Shown: positions 17,645 through 27,629, numbered from the stretch's first letter. The stretch is 64,000 bases of DNA from Arcanobacterium_A hippocoleae (GCF_031456295.1 NZ_JAVDUJ010000001.1:744001-808000); one strand, 5' to 3'. Numbers and translations: made by a program. The notes: generated by a model not told the origin, from the letters alone.

Positions 17645-17698
17645 TGCCGATCTGCTCCCAATCCCATCACGAAATTGCTGATTCCCGCTTAGCGAGCA

Positions 17699-18115
17699 TT
17701 ATCTGTTAAACCAAATCGCGATCTCGCGCTCTGCTGACTGCGCAGAATCAGATGAATGAATCAAATTTTGAATTGCGCCCTGATCCCATGCCCGTGCAAA
17801 ATCACCACGAATCGTGCCTGGTGCGGCAGTGGTTGGATCTGTAGCTCCAGCCAAAGCACGCACTCCTGCAACTACACGAGTACCTGCAATAATTGCCGCC
17901 ACGATTGCACCAGATTGCATATATTCAGCCATTTCTGGATAGAACGGTTTCTCGACGTGTTCTGCATAATGCGCCGCAAGCAGTGCATCAGTTGCCTGCA
18001 GCATTTTTAGTTCTACAATTTCGTATCCTTTTGCTTCAATCCGGCGCAAAATTTCACCGACAAGACCGCGCTTTACACCGTCGGGTTTAATCAGAATCAA
18101 TGTCTTTTCACTCAT
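17699..18115 (-). CDS. ndk: Nucleoside diphosphate kinase
   Basis: 138-residue enzyme that moves the gamma phosphate from ATP to other NDPs through a phosphohistidine. MSEKTLILIKPDGVKRGLVGEI is the classic start, so I use the ATG at 18115 and not the upstream TTG that adds nine residues. The active-site His lies in NLIHSSDSAQSAEREIAIWF; most relatives have Gly after this His where this one has Ser. Length matches the family. Confidence 0.95.
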   Translation of the reverse strand: MSEKTLILIKPDGVKRGLVGEILRRIEAKGYEIVELKMLQATDALLAAHYAEHVEKPFYPEMAEYMQSGAIVAAIIAGTRVVAGVRALAGATDPTTAAPGTIRGDFARAWDQGAIQNLIHSSDSAQSAEREIAIWFNR

Positions 18116-18345
18116 GTGTTTAATGATACCGAAGAGTTTCAAGATCTAGGTATCTGCCTTTTCCAGATGGTTCAAGAGCAAACATTTCTCCACCGTTACT
18201 GCAAAGAGAAAAATATTGGGAAAAATCAATTTCATGAAAATAATCCAATATTTAGGATGCATTATGAAAATAAATTACGAAGGTTAATTAGTTTCATTTC
18301 CTTTTTGCGTAAATAGCAAACCTAGCAAGTTATTGGATTTTTGAG

Positions 18346-18597
18346 ATGAGATTCCAAAAGAAAACTATTTCCGTGATTAGATTCTTCCTCTTTATGATTG
18401 GGATTATCGGTCTGGGATTTTTAATAGCTGGATTCTGGCTAGAGCCGAACCAAAGGATCGAAACTAAAGAAATTGGCGGAGTTTGCTGCGCAATTGGAGT
18501 TATTGGGCTCTATTTTACAGAACAGTATCGGAAAGAATCTCCAGACAAAAGTGAGTTAAATAGAAACGGTAACGCAGAATCTAATGTTTTGGAATAA
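18346..18597 (+). CDS. Small two-helix membrane protein, hypothetical
   Basis: 83 residues, not recognised. Two hydrophobic stretches (about 10-31 and 44-60) are separated by a short charged loop (EPNQRIETKEIGG), with a polar C-terminal tail. The ORF and the 230 bp before it are visibly more AT-rich than the genes on either side, as if acquired separately. No convincing SD is present; TTTTTGAG precedes the ATG. Confidence 0.5.
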   Translation: MRFQKKTISVIRFFLFMIGIIGLGFLIAGFWLEPNQRIETKEIGGVCCAIGVIGLYFTEQYRKESPDKSELNRNGNAESNVLE

Positions 18598-18685
18598 GAA
18601 AAGCAAAGCTGAGCTTGCAGCAGAACTTGTACAGGTAAATCACCAGATTTCCGCGCTTAAAATTAATACTCCAAGATTCCGCTAA
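18584..18685 (+). CDS. Possible 33-codon ORF overlapping the end of the small membrane protein
   Basis: ATG at 18584 within the last codons of the preceding gene gives MFWNKKSKAELAAELVQVNH followed by QISALKINTPRFR. It is a charged amphipathic helix with no recognised family. The overlap would suit translational coupling, but its short length makes chance likely. It could also be the truncated start of a longer gene. Confidence 0.25.
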   Translation: MFWNKKSKAELAAELVQVNHQISALKINTPRFR

Positions 18686-18691
18686 TCTGTG

Positions 18692-19651
18692 CTACTCCCC
18701 GAGCGCAGCTGCTTTCAAAATCTCCAAATACACCTGATCCGGCGCAATCCCATGCGTTTGCGCATAAGCACCAGCAGCAAGCGGGAAGATTGAAGTTTCG
18801 GTCATCCCCGGAGCAGTATTCACATCAATAAACCAGGCCTTACCACTGGCGTCAAGAATCACATCCGTCCGCGATAAATGCCGCAGCTTCAGCACACGAT
18901 GTACTTCCTGCGCCAAACTTGCCACTTCTGCCACACCAGCTACAGCCAAATCTTCGGCAACAAAATACTCCACCCGCCCCGGATTGTAGCGGGCATCGTA
19001 ATCATAAATTCCAGCAGCGCGAATCTCCACAGGCGGAAGTGCCTGCGCGCCTTGCCCGAAATCTGCAACGGCAACCCCGAACTCACGCCCTGCAATAAAC
19101 TGCTGCACCAGCGCAACCTCACCATAAGCAAAACAATCAACCATCGCCCCCGGCAATTGCGCCCGCGATTCAACAATCGTCAAACCCATTGAAGATCCGG
19201 CACGAGTAGGTTTCACTACCAGCGGGAACCCAAAACGTGATTCAAACAAATCAAGAATTGCATTCACCCCAACTTCGCGGAACAAACTCTGCGGAATCGC
19301 AATCGAATCCGGCACAGCCACCCCCGCCTCACTCAGCGCAGCGGCAGCGACGGATTTATCATAAGCAACCCTGCACCCGTCGGCGCCCGTACCCACAAAC
19401 GGATCACCAGCCAAATCAAGCAAATCCTGCAGAGAGCCATCTTCACCTGAAGCACCATGCACCGTCGGCCAGCAAATATCTGGTTCCAAAGCTTTTAATC
19501 GTTGTAAAAGCTGAGAATCTAAATCCAGCACCTTCGCCTGGATCCCACTATTCATTAAAGCACCAGCGATCCGCCGCCCAGAAATCAATGAAATCTCACG
19601 TTCATGCGTTAAACCACCTGCAATCACAGCTACCGTTAAAGGACGTTCCAT
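18692..19651 (-). CDS. ddl: D-alanine--D-alanine ligase
   Basis: 319-residue ATP-grasp ligase making the D-Ala-D-Ala end of peptidoglycan precursors. N-terminal domain: VAVIAGGLTHEREISLISG with the family Glu and Ser. Then PTVHGASGEDGSLQDLLDLAG, central KPTRAGSSMGL (ATP lid), and the C-terminal metal site EYFVAEDLA to WFIDVNTAPGMTETSIFP. SD AAAGGAAG precedes the ATG. An aminotransferase gene lies just upstream on the same strand. Confidence 0.93.
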   Translation of the reverse strand: MERPLTVAVIAGGLTHEREISLISGRRIAGALMNSGIQAKVLDLDSQLLQRLKALEPDICWPTVHGASGEDGSLQDLLDLAGDPFVGTGADGCRVAYDKSVAAAALSEAGVAVPDSIAIPQSLFREVGVNAILDLFESRFGFPLVVKPTRAGSSMGLTIVESRAQLPGAMVDCFAYGEVALVQQFIAGREFGVAVADFGQGAQALPPVEIRAAGIYDYDARYNPGRVEYFVAEDLAVAGVAEVASLAQEVHRVLKLRHLSRTDVILDASGKAWFIDVNTAPGMTETSIFPLAAGAYAQTHGIAPDQVYLEILKAAALGE

Positions 19652-19686
19652 TATTCTTCCTTTGCAAACTATATGTAAATATCGGC

Positions 19687-21021
19687 TTAAATTTGATTCG
19701 CGCGCGGCACTTCCACTCCGGTGCTTTGATGCACTGGAGCCGTCCCAAACATTTCGACCAATTCCAGTTCAGACTCAACCACGCCTGCCAGCCGGCGGAC
19801 CCCTTCCGTGATCCGCTCCGGAGGCGGATAGCAAAACGATAACCGCAGATGATCATGCCCTTGCCCGTCCGCAAAGAAAGCCGTACCTGATACATAAGCC
19901 ACCAAATTTGTAGTAGCACGCGGCAACATTGCCTTCGCATCCAAACCTTTCGGCAACTCCACCCAGGTATAAAATCCACCCTCGGGCACGTTCCAGCTAC
20001 ACATCGGCAGATACTTCTCCAAAGCAGCATTCATTGCATCACGGCGCTGACGATACATCTGCCGATACTCACCAATCAGCCCCATCCAATCAAAATTCCG
20101 CAAATATTGCGAAATTGAAATCTGCCCCATCTTCGTCGGGCATAAGCATGCATTTTCATTGGCTAACACCAGACGCTGTGTTACTGCATGTGGTGCAAGC
20201 GCCCACCCAACCCGATAACCTGGCGCAAAAGTCTTTGAAAAAGAACCAAGATAAATCACACCATCTGGATTCCAGGTTTGCAGCGGCGGCATTGTTTGCC
20301 CGGCAAAACCAAGCATTCCATACGGGTTATCTTCCAAAATCAAAACATGATGACGCTTACAAATCTCCACGATTTGCGGACGGCGTTCCAAACTCAGACA
20401 TACGCCGCCAGGATTATGGAAATTCGGCACAGTATATAAAAATTTTACTGGTTTACCTTCTTTTGCCAGCTTCTCAAGCGTCTGATCAAGAGCTTGCGGA
20501 ATCAAGCCGTCCGCATCCATCGGCACATGCACCACATTGGCCTGATATGCGCGAAATACCCCCAAGGCACCCACATACGAAGGAGCCTCTGCCACGATTG
20601 TTTCCCCTGGATTAAGCAGAATTTGCGTCACAATATCAAGCGCCTGCTGCGAGCCAGTGGTAATGGTGATGTCGTCTACATGCGCACGGATCCCTTCCAC
20701 ACGCATGACTTCCAAAATCATTTCACGAAGTTCTTCTTCACCTTGCCCACTGCCATATTGCAGCACTTGCGGGCCCCGCTCACGAATCAAACGTGCTGAA
20801 AGATCAGCCAAAAATTCTAAAGGTAGCCCAGTAATATTTGGCATCCCACCAGCAAGCGAAACCACTTCCGGGCGATTTGCGACAGCAAAAAGTGAACGCG
20901 TCTCAGATTGTTTCATGCCTAAAGCACGATCTGCGTAAGAACCAAACCACGGATCAAGCCGAGTGCCAGCACCGGCGGCGGCATTCACAACCTTCTTTGC
21001 GATACTGCTGATCTGTGCCAT
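19687..21021 (-). CDS. PLP-dependent aminotransferase, class I/II (2-aminoadipate/MocR-like fold, no HTH)
   Basis: 444 residues from the ATG at 21021, preceded by AGGAG at 5 nt; the frame extends upstream to 21102, but those codons have no support. Fold-type I aminotransferase: EVVSLAGGMPNITGLP, QYGSGQGEEELRE, TTGSQQALDIVTQILLNPG, and NFHNPGGVCLSLERR. The PLP lysine is in YLGSFSKTFAPGYRVGW, and a substrate-carboxylate Arg is in HDHLRLSFCYP. This group includes 2-aminoadipate and branched-chain or aromatic transaminases; the exact substrate is not readable. Placed directly before ddl. Confidence 0.85.
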   Translation of the reverse strand: MAQISSIAKKVVNAAAGAGTRLDPWFGSYADRALGMKQSETRSLFAVANRPEVVSLAGGMPNITGLPLEFLADLSARLIRERGPQVLQYGSGQGEEELREMILEVMRVEGIRAHVDDITITTGSQQALDIVTQILLNPGETIVAEAPSYVGALGVFRAYQANVVHVPMDADGLIPQALDQTLEKLAKEGKPVKFLYTVPNFHNPGGVCLSLERRPQIVEICKRHHVLILEDNPYGMLGFAGQTMPPLQTWNPDGVIYLGSFSKTFAPGYRVGWALAPHAVTQRLVLANENACLCPTKMGQISISQYLRNFDWMGLIGEYRQMYRQRRDAMNAALEKYLPMCSWNVPEGGFYTWVELPKGLDAKAMLPRATTNLVAYVSGTAFFADGQGHDHLRLSFCYPPPERITEGVRRLAGVVESELELVEMFGTAPVHQSTGVEVPRANQI

Positions 21022-21376
21022 TTCACTCCTATCCCTGGTTACCACTGCGTTTTGCGCAATTCGATCGTATTTTGATCGGCGCTTGTAAAAAGCTGCCCAC
21101 AAGATCGATTCAGCCGCCGCTCAACCGCACATTAAATCAGCTGCAATAGCGAAATCACGTATTCTACATAAACTATGTAATTCATGAATCGTACTTGCGT
21201 CAGCTGAGCTGAATAAATCCTTGTGCCATATTCTGCCATGATTTGAAACTTAGTTCACACTTATTCCACGCATTGGCACACCAAATTTGCGCCAGCTAGC
21301 TACAAATACTGTAGATCTACCGAGATACATGAAATACGAAAAATCTGCGGCAAAAATCGCCCGCGCGAAAACTGTG

Positions 21377-21422
21377 CAGATGATTGATGACGGCACCTGA
21401 AGATACCGTCATCAATCATCTG
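21377..21422 (-). terminator. Terminator-like hairpin after folC
   Basis: CAGATGATTGATGACGG (21377-21393) pairs perfectly over 17 bp with 21406-21422. It begins 25 bp past the folC stop on the minus strand, but only a weak T run follows. The remaining 21100-21370 bp, upstream of the aminotransferase, show no gene. Confidence 0.7.
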
Positions 21423-21446
21423 TAAATTATGAAGCGCCAAGCAAAA

Positions 21447-22979
21447 TCAGGCTTGATCGAGCTGCTTTGCACCCAGTAATTCGCGTGCTGCACCGGCAAG
21501 CTGGATCGAACCCAAGATCACTACCGATGCTGGAGCAATCGCATCCGGATCTGCCGTTTCCGCTAAATCAGCTGCGGTAGTGATCGCATCACCCAGCTCT
21601 GGCGCAAGATGCACTCGTTCTTCCCCAAAAACTTCCCGTGCCAACAGCGCTAAATCAGCAATATTTGCTGCCCGCTCGCCACGCATTTGGGTGAGCACAA
21701 TTGCGGCAAAGTACGGTTCGATTTCCACGAGCATACTTTCCGTATCTTTATCTGCCATCGCAGAATATACTGCCACACGCGGACCAGGAAAATTTTCTTC
21801 CAGGGTTTGCATCGTCACCTTCGCACCAGCAGGATTATGCGATGCATCCACAATAATTACTGGCGAACCTTTTACCACTTCCATCCGTCCTGGCGATTTT
21901 GTGCTCATTAGCGCCAGTTCTACCACTTCACCCGGCAAAGCTCCGCCACCGAAAAACGCTTCCACCGCGCTTAACGCCACAGCCGCATTTTCAGCCTGAT
22001 AAGCTCCAAACATCGCTAACGGAATATCTTCATAAATTGCCGCCGGTGTACGCAATGAAATCATTTGCCCACCAACAGCACGTTCACGGGAAAGTACCTG
22101 AAAATCACCGCCTGCGGCAATCAACTGTGCATATTTCTGCTGCGTATCAGCCGCAATCAGTTCAGCCACTTGCGGTTCTTGAGCTGCCGTCACCAGAATT
22201 TTTCCGGGTTTTAAGATGCCCAGTTTTTCCTGTGCAATTTCTTCAACCGTAGTTCCCAACCATTGCTGATGATCAAGCGCAACCGGCAAAATCACAGCCA
22301 CATCCGCATCGATCACATTCGTCGCATCCCAACGACCGCCCATTCCAACTTCCACGACAGCAACATCAATCGGCGCCATTGCGAAAGCCGAATAAGCCAT
22401 TACCGTAAAAACTTCAAAGAATGACAGCTTCGGCCCACCTTTTGCCTGCGAACGTGCATCCACCAGCTCAATTACCGGCCGTACATCCTCCCAGGTATCA
22501 ATAAAATCAGCGGCACTGATTGCTCGACCGTTGATCGTGATCCGCTCACGCACCGAATTCAAATGCGGAGAAGTGAACCGTCCGGTACGTAAACCACGCT
22601 CGCGCAGCAGCGCTTCGATCATCCGTGCCGTCGAAGTTTTCCCATTCGTGCCAGTGAGATGAATTGCACGGTAAGTATCTTGCGGATTTCCAAGTAAATC
22701 AAGGCACTCTTTTACCCGTTCCAAAGACGGCTGCACCTTGTGCTCAGGTGCACGAGAAATAATCTCGCGATAAATCTCATCCACCTGAGCTCCCAGCGCT
22801 ACGTCATTTGCCAGCTCTACACTCGGATCCGGTGCAGCTTTAACTTCAGTGAGAATCTCCGGATCAGGCCCGACGATCAATCCTGACGAAAGCAGCGCCG
22901 CGAGCGCTGCTTCATCTAAAGCTTCCAGTTGCTCTGCTGGCGTAAGTTCTTCCATCTGTTTGTTCGTTTTCTCAACCAT
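21447..22979 (-). CDS. folC: Bifunctional dihydrofolate/folylpolyglutamate synthase
   Basis: 510 residues; adds glutamates to folates and, in many bacteria, joins dihydropteroate with glutamate. Mur-ligase fold: IHLTGTNGKTSTARMIEALL (P-loop, about 105-123), FTSPHLNSVRERI, then VVEVGMGGRWDATNVI, LDHQQWLG, and a C-terminal IVDASHNPAGAK. The first 55 residues are an Ala/Glu-rich extension (KQMEELTPAEQLEALDEAA) absent from short homologues. Its start overlaps the ileS stop by 8 nt, so it is coupled to ileS and falls under the same T-box. Confidence 0.94.
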   Translation of the reverse strand: MVEKTNKQMEELTPAEQLEALDEAALAALLSSGLIVGPDPEILTEVKAAPDPSVELANDVALGAQVDEIYREIISRAPEHKVQPSLERVKECLDLLGNPQDTYRAIHLTGTNGKTSTARMIEALLRERGLRTGRFTSPHLNSVRERITINGRAISAADFIDTWEDVRPVIELVDARSQAKGGPKLSFFEVFTVMAYSAFAMAPIDVAVVEVGMGGRWDATNVIDADVAVILPVALDHQQWLGTTVEEIAQEKLGILKPGKILVTAAQEPQVAELIAADTQQKYAQLIAAGGDFQVLSRERAVGGQMISLRTPAAIYEDIPLAMFGAYQAENAAVALSAVEAFFGGGALPGEVVELALMSTKSPGRMEVVKGSPVIIVDASHNPAGAKVTMQTLEENFPGPRVAVYSAMADKDTESMLVEIEPYFAAIVLTQMRGERAANIADLALLAREVFGEERVHLAPELGDAITTAADLAETADPDAIAPASVVILGSIQLAGAARELLGAKQLDQA

Positions 22980-25900
22980 TAGCTACCTGCACCGATACCA
23001 CTACTTCCGCAGCTCCCCCAGTCACATCAGCTGCCACGGAAAGTGTTTCAGTTTGAATCATTTCCAGATTTGCGGTAACTGCTGCAAGCATCTTATCTGG
23101 CACCCGTAAAGTCAGTGTGATCCGATCAGCCACATGCAAGCCATCAGCTTTCCGCTGATCCTGGATTTGGCGAATCACATCACGTGCGATCCCTTCAGCT
23201 TCCAATTCCGCAGTGAGCACTGTATCAAGCACCACGAATGAGCCTGATGGAAGCACTGCAGCTACTGAACCTGCAGCTGCCGTCACCGAAGTTGAGAGCT
23301 CATATTGCCCCGGCGCAAGCTTGATTTGCGGATCTGTGTGCATCAGCACGCCGTCTGCGGTTTCTTCCCATGCTCCATTCTTTGCCGCCTGGAACAAAGC
23401 TGAAGTGTACCTCCTCACGCCTGGATCGAGTTCACGCGGCAGTACACTAAGTTCCCGGCTCACTGCCAAACCAGATTCTGCAGCTTGGAGTACTTCTACC
23501 TGCTTCACATTCACTTCTGCGGCAACTAGCCGGGCAAAAGGCGTGAGATCCAGATCTGTGACGACAGTGAGTTTAGTGAGCGGCTGGCGTACACGCAGTT
23601 TATGCGCTTTGCGCAGAGCATGCGCATTGGAAACTACTTCCCGTACTTCATCCATTACCGAAACAAGCTCTGCCGCACCTGGAAGTTCAGGAAGGCATGG
23701 CCAATCTTGGAGATGTACTGAACGCCCGCCCGTCAGCCCGCGCCAGACTTCTTCTGCGACAAGTGGGGCGAGTGGCGCGATCACGCGAGTGAGCGTTTCA
23801 AGAGCAGTGTAAAGCGTATCGAATGCACGCAAATCTTCGCTCCAGAAACGGTCACGTGAGGTGCGTACATACCAGTTCGTGAGCAGATCAAGATATTCGC
23901 GAATCGCATTCGCTGCAGCCGGGATATCCAGCGCATCGAAAGCTGCACGCACATCATCACTGAGCTTCTTTGTACGCGCAAGCAAATAGTGATCCATCAC
24001 GTCTAGCTCTGCAAGCACTGCTGGATCTTGCAAATCAAGTATTTTCGCTTGATATCCGGCTCCGGCATTTACGGTACCTGCATAAAGCCCGAAGAAATAA
24101 TACGTATTCCAGACAGGAAGGATCACGTGCCGTACCGCTTCGCGGATACTTTCCTCAGCTACAACCAGGTTTCCGCCGCGCAATACTGGTGAACTCATCA
24201 ACATCCAGCGCACCGCATCCGCACCGTACTGATCGTACATTTCCATCGGATCTGGATAGTTCCGCAATGATTTTGATGCCTTCCGACCGTCATTACCCAG
24301 CACAATTCCATGCGAAATACATGAGGTAAATGCTGGACGGTCAAAAAGTGCTGTGGCAAGTACGTGCATCGTGTAGAACCAGCCGCGCGTTTGCCCAATA
24401 TATTCGACGATAAAATCGCCAGGATAATGCGATTCAAACCATTGCCGATTTTCAAATGGATAATGCACTTGGGCGTACGGCATTGAACCGGATTCAAACC
24501 AGCAATCAAGCACTTCCGGCACCCGCACCATCTTCGACTTCCCTGTTGGATCATCCGGATTAGGCCGCGTGAGCGTATCAATGAAAGGCCGGTGCAGATC
24601 CGTTACCTGCACCCCAAAATCCGCTTCCAGCTCAGCAATCGAACCATACACATCCACACGTGGATACCTTGGATCATCACTCATCCAGACCGGAATCGGC
24701 GCCCCCCAGAAACGGTTGCGCGAAATTGACCAGTCGCGAGCTCCTGCCAGCCAGTTGCCAAAGATACCGTCTTTGATATGCTCCGGTTGCCAGGTAATCT
24801 GCTGATTCAGTTCCACCATCCGATCGCGGAAAGCCGTCACTTTCACGAACCATGAAGATACCGCCTTGTACATCAGCGGCTTCCGGCAACGCCAGCAGTG
24901 CGGATAAGAATGTACATAACTCTTTTGTTGTACGAGCACTGCCCGCTTTTCCGGAGCAATTCGTGCCATTGGGCCAGTGCCGTCACGCAGATCCGTGATG
25001 ATCGGCTTGTTTGCCGCAAAAATATTCATGCCCGCATAGTCACTGACAGCATCAGTCAAAGCACCCGCATCATCTACTGGCACAACAGTGCCAATTCCTG
25101 CTTCCTGCGCTACGAGCATATCGTCTTCACCAAAAGCTGGCGCGATATGCACCAGACCAGTACCGTCATCAACGGTCACGTAATCGCCGCCAATGATCTC
25201 CCACGCATGCGGCCCGATTTCCCCATCTGCAGCACGCATTTGCGGTGTATCAAAATAATCGAAAATTGGATAATAGCGTTTCCCGACCAGTTCACTGCCC
25301 TGAAAACGGCGCAATACCTGTGGTTCTTCACCCAATTCTTTCGCGTATGCGCCAAGGCGTGCCGCGCCAAGAATCACGATCTGCCCCGCAAGCGGAGTTG
25401 CTAAATCAGCTGCCACCTGCACAGCCACATATTCGATCTCCGGCCCGACTGCTACTGCAAGATTTGACGGCAGAGTCCACGGTGTAGTGGTCCAGATCAA
25501 AACCATCTCACCTTGCTGCCCGCCCAGGATCGATTCTTCAAGCCGCATCGCAACCGTCACGGTGTTATCCTGACGGTCTTGATACACCTCATCATCCATT
25601 TTCAATTCATGGTTTGAAAGCGGTGTCTGATCATTCCAACAGTATGGGAGAACGCGATATCCTTTGTAAATCAAGCCCTTTTCATGCAAAGTCTTGAATG
25701 CCCACATCACTGATTCCATATATGGCAAATCAAGGGTCTTATAGTCGTTCTCAAAATCTACCCAGCGTGCCTGACGGGTCACGTATTCTTCCCACTCATT
25801 GGCATACTTCATCACCGAAGAACGGCAGGCAGCATTGAATTTTTCAATACCGACACCACCTGGGCGCGTAATTTCGCTGACATCATCAATTCCAAGTTCG

Positions 25901-26220
25901 CGCTGTGCTTCCAGTTCGGCTGGCAAACCATGCGTATCCCAGCCAAAACGACGCTCCACACGTTTGCCGTTCATCGTCTGATAACGCCCAACCACATCTT
26001 TCACATATCCGGTAAGCAGATGCCCGTAATGCGGAAGCCCGTTTGCAAACGGTGGGCCGTCATAAAATACGAATTCATCGCCTTCGCGCTGATCGATTGA
26101 TGCCTGGAAAGTCTGATCAGCTTTCCAGTATTGCAATACGTCTTTTTCAAGTTCCGGCAAATTTGGGCTTTGGACTACTTCACCGTCACGATGCAAGGGG
26201 TACTTAGTTTGTTCACTCAT
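22972..26220 (-). CDS. ileS: Isoleucyl-tRNA synthetase
   Basis: 1082 residues from the ATG at 26220, preceded by GAGGAG. Class Ia synthetase charging tRNA-Ile, with an editing domain that hydrolyses Val-tRNA-Ile. HIGH motif is HYGH (about 64-67); the KMSKS motif reads KASKS in GRKASKSLRNYPDP (about residue 647). The length and the LRNYPDP context mark the eukaryote-like (IleS2) type common in actinobacteria. The editing core TTTPWTLPSNLAVAVGP is present. The 240 bp upstream form an isoleucine T-box that controls translation. folC overlaps its 3' end. Confidence 0.96.
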   Translation of the reverse strand: MSEQTKYPLHRDGEVVQSPNLPELEKDVLQYWKADQTFQASIDQREGDEFVFYDGPPFANGLPHYGHLLTGYVKDVVGRYQTMNGKRVERRFGWDTHGLPAELEAQRELGIDDVSEITRPGGVGIEKFNAACRSSVMKYANEWEEYVTRQARWVDFENDYKTLDLPYMESVMWAFKTLHEKGLIYKGYRVLPYCWNDQTPLSNHELKMDDEVYQDRQDNTVTVAMRLEESILGGQQGEMVLIWTTTPWTLPSNLAVAVGPEIEYVAVQVAADLATPLAGQIVILGAARLGAYAKELGEEPQVLRRFQGSELVGKRYYPIFDYFDTPQMRAADGEIGPHAWEIIGGDYVTVDDGTGLVHIAPAFGEDDMLVAQEAGIGTVVPVDDAGALTDAVSDYAGMNIFAANKPIITDLRDGTGPMARIAPEKRAVLVQQKSYVHSYPHCWRCRKPLMYKAVSSWFVKVTAFRDRMVELNQQITWQPEHIKDGIFGNWLAGARDWSISRNRFWGAPIPVWMSDDPRYPRVDVYGSIAELEADFGVQVTDLHRPFIDTLTRPNPDDPTGKSKMVRVPEVLDCWFESGSMPYAQVHYPFENRQWFESHYPGDFIVEYIGQTRGWFYTMHVLATALFDRPAFTSCISHGIVLGNDGRKASKSLRNYPDPMEMYDQYGADAVRWMLMSSPVLRGGNLVVAEESIREAVRHVILPVWNTYYFFGLYAGTVNAGAGYQAKILDLQDPAVLAELDVMDHYLLARTKKLSDDVRAAFDALDIPAAANAIREYLDLLTNWYVRTSRDRFWSEDLRAFDTLYTALETLTRVIAPLAPLVAEEVWRGLTGGRSVHLQDWPCLPELPGAAELVSVMDEVREVVSNAHALRKAHKLRVRQPLTKLTVVTDLDLTPFARLVAAEVNVKQVEVLQAAESGLAVSRELSVLPRELDPGVRRYTSALFQAAKNGAWEETADGVLMHTDPQIKLAPGQYELSTSVTAAAGSVAAVLPSGSFVVLDTVLTAELEAEGIARDVIRQIQDQRKADGLHVADRITLTLRVPDKMLAAVTANLEMIQTETLSVAADVTGGAAEVVVSVQVANG

Positions 26221-26223
26221 GAT

Positions 26224-26465
26224 TCTCCTCGTAGCGTCTCTGGACACGAGGACGATTGCGTATGCGATGCAAAACGCGAACCGCGGTACCACCCCGATTG
26301 CCTGGCAGGAAGACAAAATATTTACTGCCAAACCACTCATTGCAGATGATGACGAATCTGAACCGTCCGGTTCTAATAAGCTGCAGCACTCCGCGCGAGA
26401 TGCGATACTATTCGCGAAATACTTCTGCCGTTCTTCCGGAAGCTCCCTGGTGATAGCCAGATCAT
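26224..26465 (-). promoter_or_regulatory. T-box riboswitch of ileS (translational, ultrashort stem I type)
   Basis: Stem I carries CTGGCTATCACCAGG then GAGCTTCCGGAAGAACGGC, with specifier ATC (Ile) at 26454-26452. The antisequestrator T-box sequence GGTGGTACCGCGG occupies 26293-26281. Downstream, TCCTCGT (26252-26246) pairs with ACGAGGA (26232-26226), which contains the ileS SD, so the default state hides the ribosome site. Uncharged tRNA-Ile should bind the T-box and free it. This matches the actinobacterial ileS class, which regulates translation and not termination. Confidence 0.92.
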
Positions 26466-26480
26466 AGCTTTTGACTTTCG

Positions 26481-26507
26481 ATTATAACGCCTTCGAGTTT
26501 AACTCAA
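26481..26507 (-). promoter_or_regulatory. Probable sigma-70-type promoter of ileS
   Basis: Perfect -10 TATAAT at 26486-26481 and a -35-like TTGAGT at 26507-26502, spacing 15 bp (16 if TTTGAG is used). It would start the transcript about 20 nt before the T-box stem I. Confidence 0.65.
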
Positions 26508-26756
26508 AGCTGCCATCTGACAAAAGAGGATCCAATTCCGATTGGCGTGAAATTCACCGCTTTACATCAAATATTTGCCCGATATTCAAAAATATCCAAG
26601 ATCATCAAAGCCACGTGCACTGTTAAGCGATGTGATCACCAAATTTAGCTTGCTAAAGTTTTCTTATTAGGACTGCATCCGAAACAGTTTGAAAATCGCA
26701 GTTAAATCCGAATACACCGAAGCGGCTACCGCAAATTATTTTAGGAAGGTTCCATC

Positions 26757-27569
26757 ATGTTAGGTTTTCTCGGCGCAGGCGCCATGGGCAGCGCAATTTT
26801 ACGTGGCGTACTTTCAGCTAAAGCTGCTACTGCTGCAGAAATTCGCTTTACGCGTGTAAATGATACTGCCGCAACCGCACTCAGCGCTGAACTTGGAGTG
26901 CAGCGTGCTGCTACGAACACTGCACTGGTATCTGAACTGGGAAAAGCTGGAATCGTGATCCTCGGGGTAAAACCATATCTCGTCCACGAGATACTCAGTG
27001 AGATTGCGCCTGCCGCAGCAAAAAATGGCACGGTAATAGTTTCCGTAGCTGCCGGCATCTCGCTCGAAAAATTAAGTGCAGCTCTTCCCGCGAACCAGCC
27101 GATAGTGCGTGCAATGCCGAATGTAGCCAGTGCAATTGGCAAAGGAATGACGGCGCTGTGCGCGAATGATTTCGTTACTGCGGCGCAATTTGCAAAAATA
27201 CAGGAAGTTTTCGCAGCAGTAGGCGCCGTGAGTGTAATCGCAGAAAAGGATTTCCCGGCTTTTTCCGCAATTGCTGGCTGCTCCCCTGCATGGACCTTCG
27301 CCTATATCGATGCGCTTTCGCGTGCTGCACTCGCAGCCGGAATGACGAAAGCTGAATCCGTTAGAGTCGCGGCCCAAGCAGTTGCTGGAGCAGCGCAATT
27401 AGCATTTGCATCGCTTCCTGAGATCCGCCCGCAAGCACTTATCGATACCGTCACTTCGCCTGGAGGGACTACCGTGGCAGGGCTGATCGAAATGGAACAA
27501 GCTGGCTTTTCCAATGCCGTCATTAACGGCGTAAGAGCCGCGATTGCGCGCGATGCACAACTCGGATAA
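26757..27569 (+). CDS. proC: Pyrroline-5-carboxylate reductase
   Basis: 270 residues; NAD(P)H-dependent last step of proline synthesis. Rossmann motif GFLGAGAMGSAIL (3-15), the NADP-binding segment ILGVKPYLVHEIL, VSVAAGISLEKL, VRAMPNVASAIGKGMTALC, and the C-terminal substrate signature DTVTSPGGTTVAGL (about 230-243). AGGAAGG lies 8 nt before the ATG. It stands alone, with a bidirectional terminator after it. putA in this window runs the reverse direction of proline metabolism. Confidence 0.96.
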   Translation: MLGFLGAGAMGSAILRGVLSAKAATAAEIRFTRVNDTAATALSAELGVQRAATNTALVSELGKAGIVILGVKPYLVHEILSEIAPAAAKNGTVIVSVAAGISLEKLSAALPANQPIVRAMPNVASAIGKGMTALCANDFVTAAQFAKIQEVFAAVGAVSVIAEKDFPAFSAIAGCSPAWTFAYIDALSRAALAAGMTKAESVRVAAQAVAGAAQLAFASLPEIRPQALIDTVTSPGGTTVAGLIEMEQAGFSNAVINGVRAAIARDAQLG

Positions 27570-27629
27570 AGCACATTTACACATCGCAAATTTGCTCCGC
27601 AGAGGAAAGTTTCCAATATTGCAAGAAGC

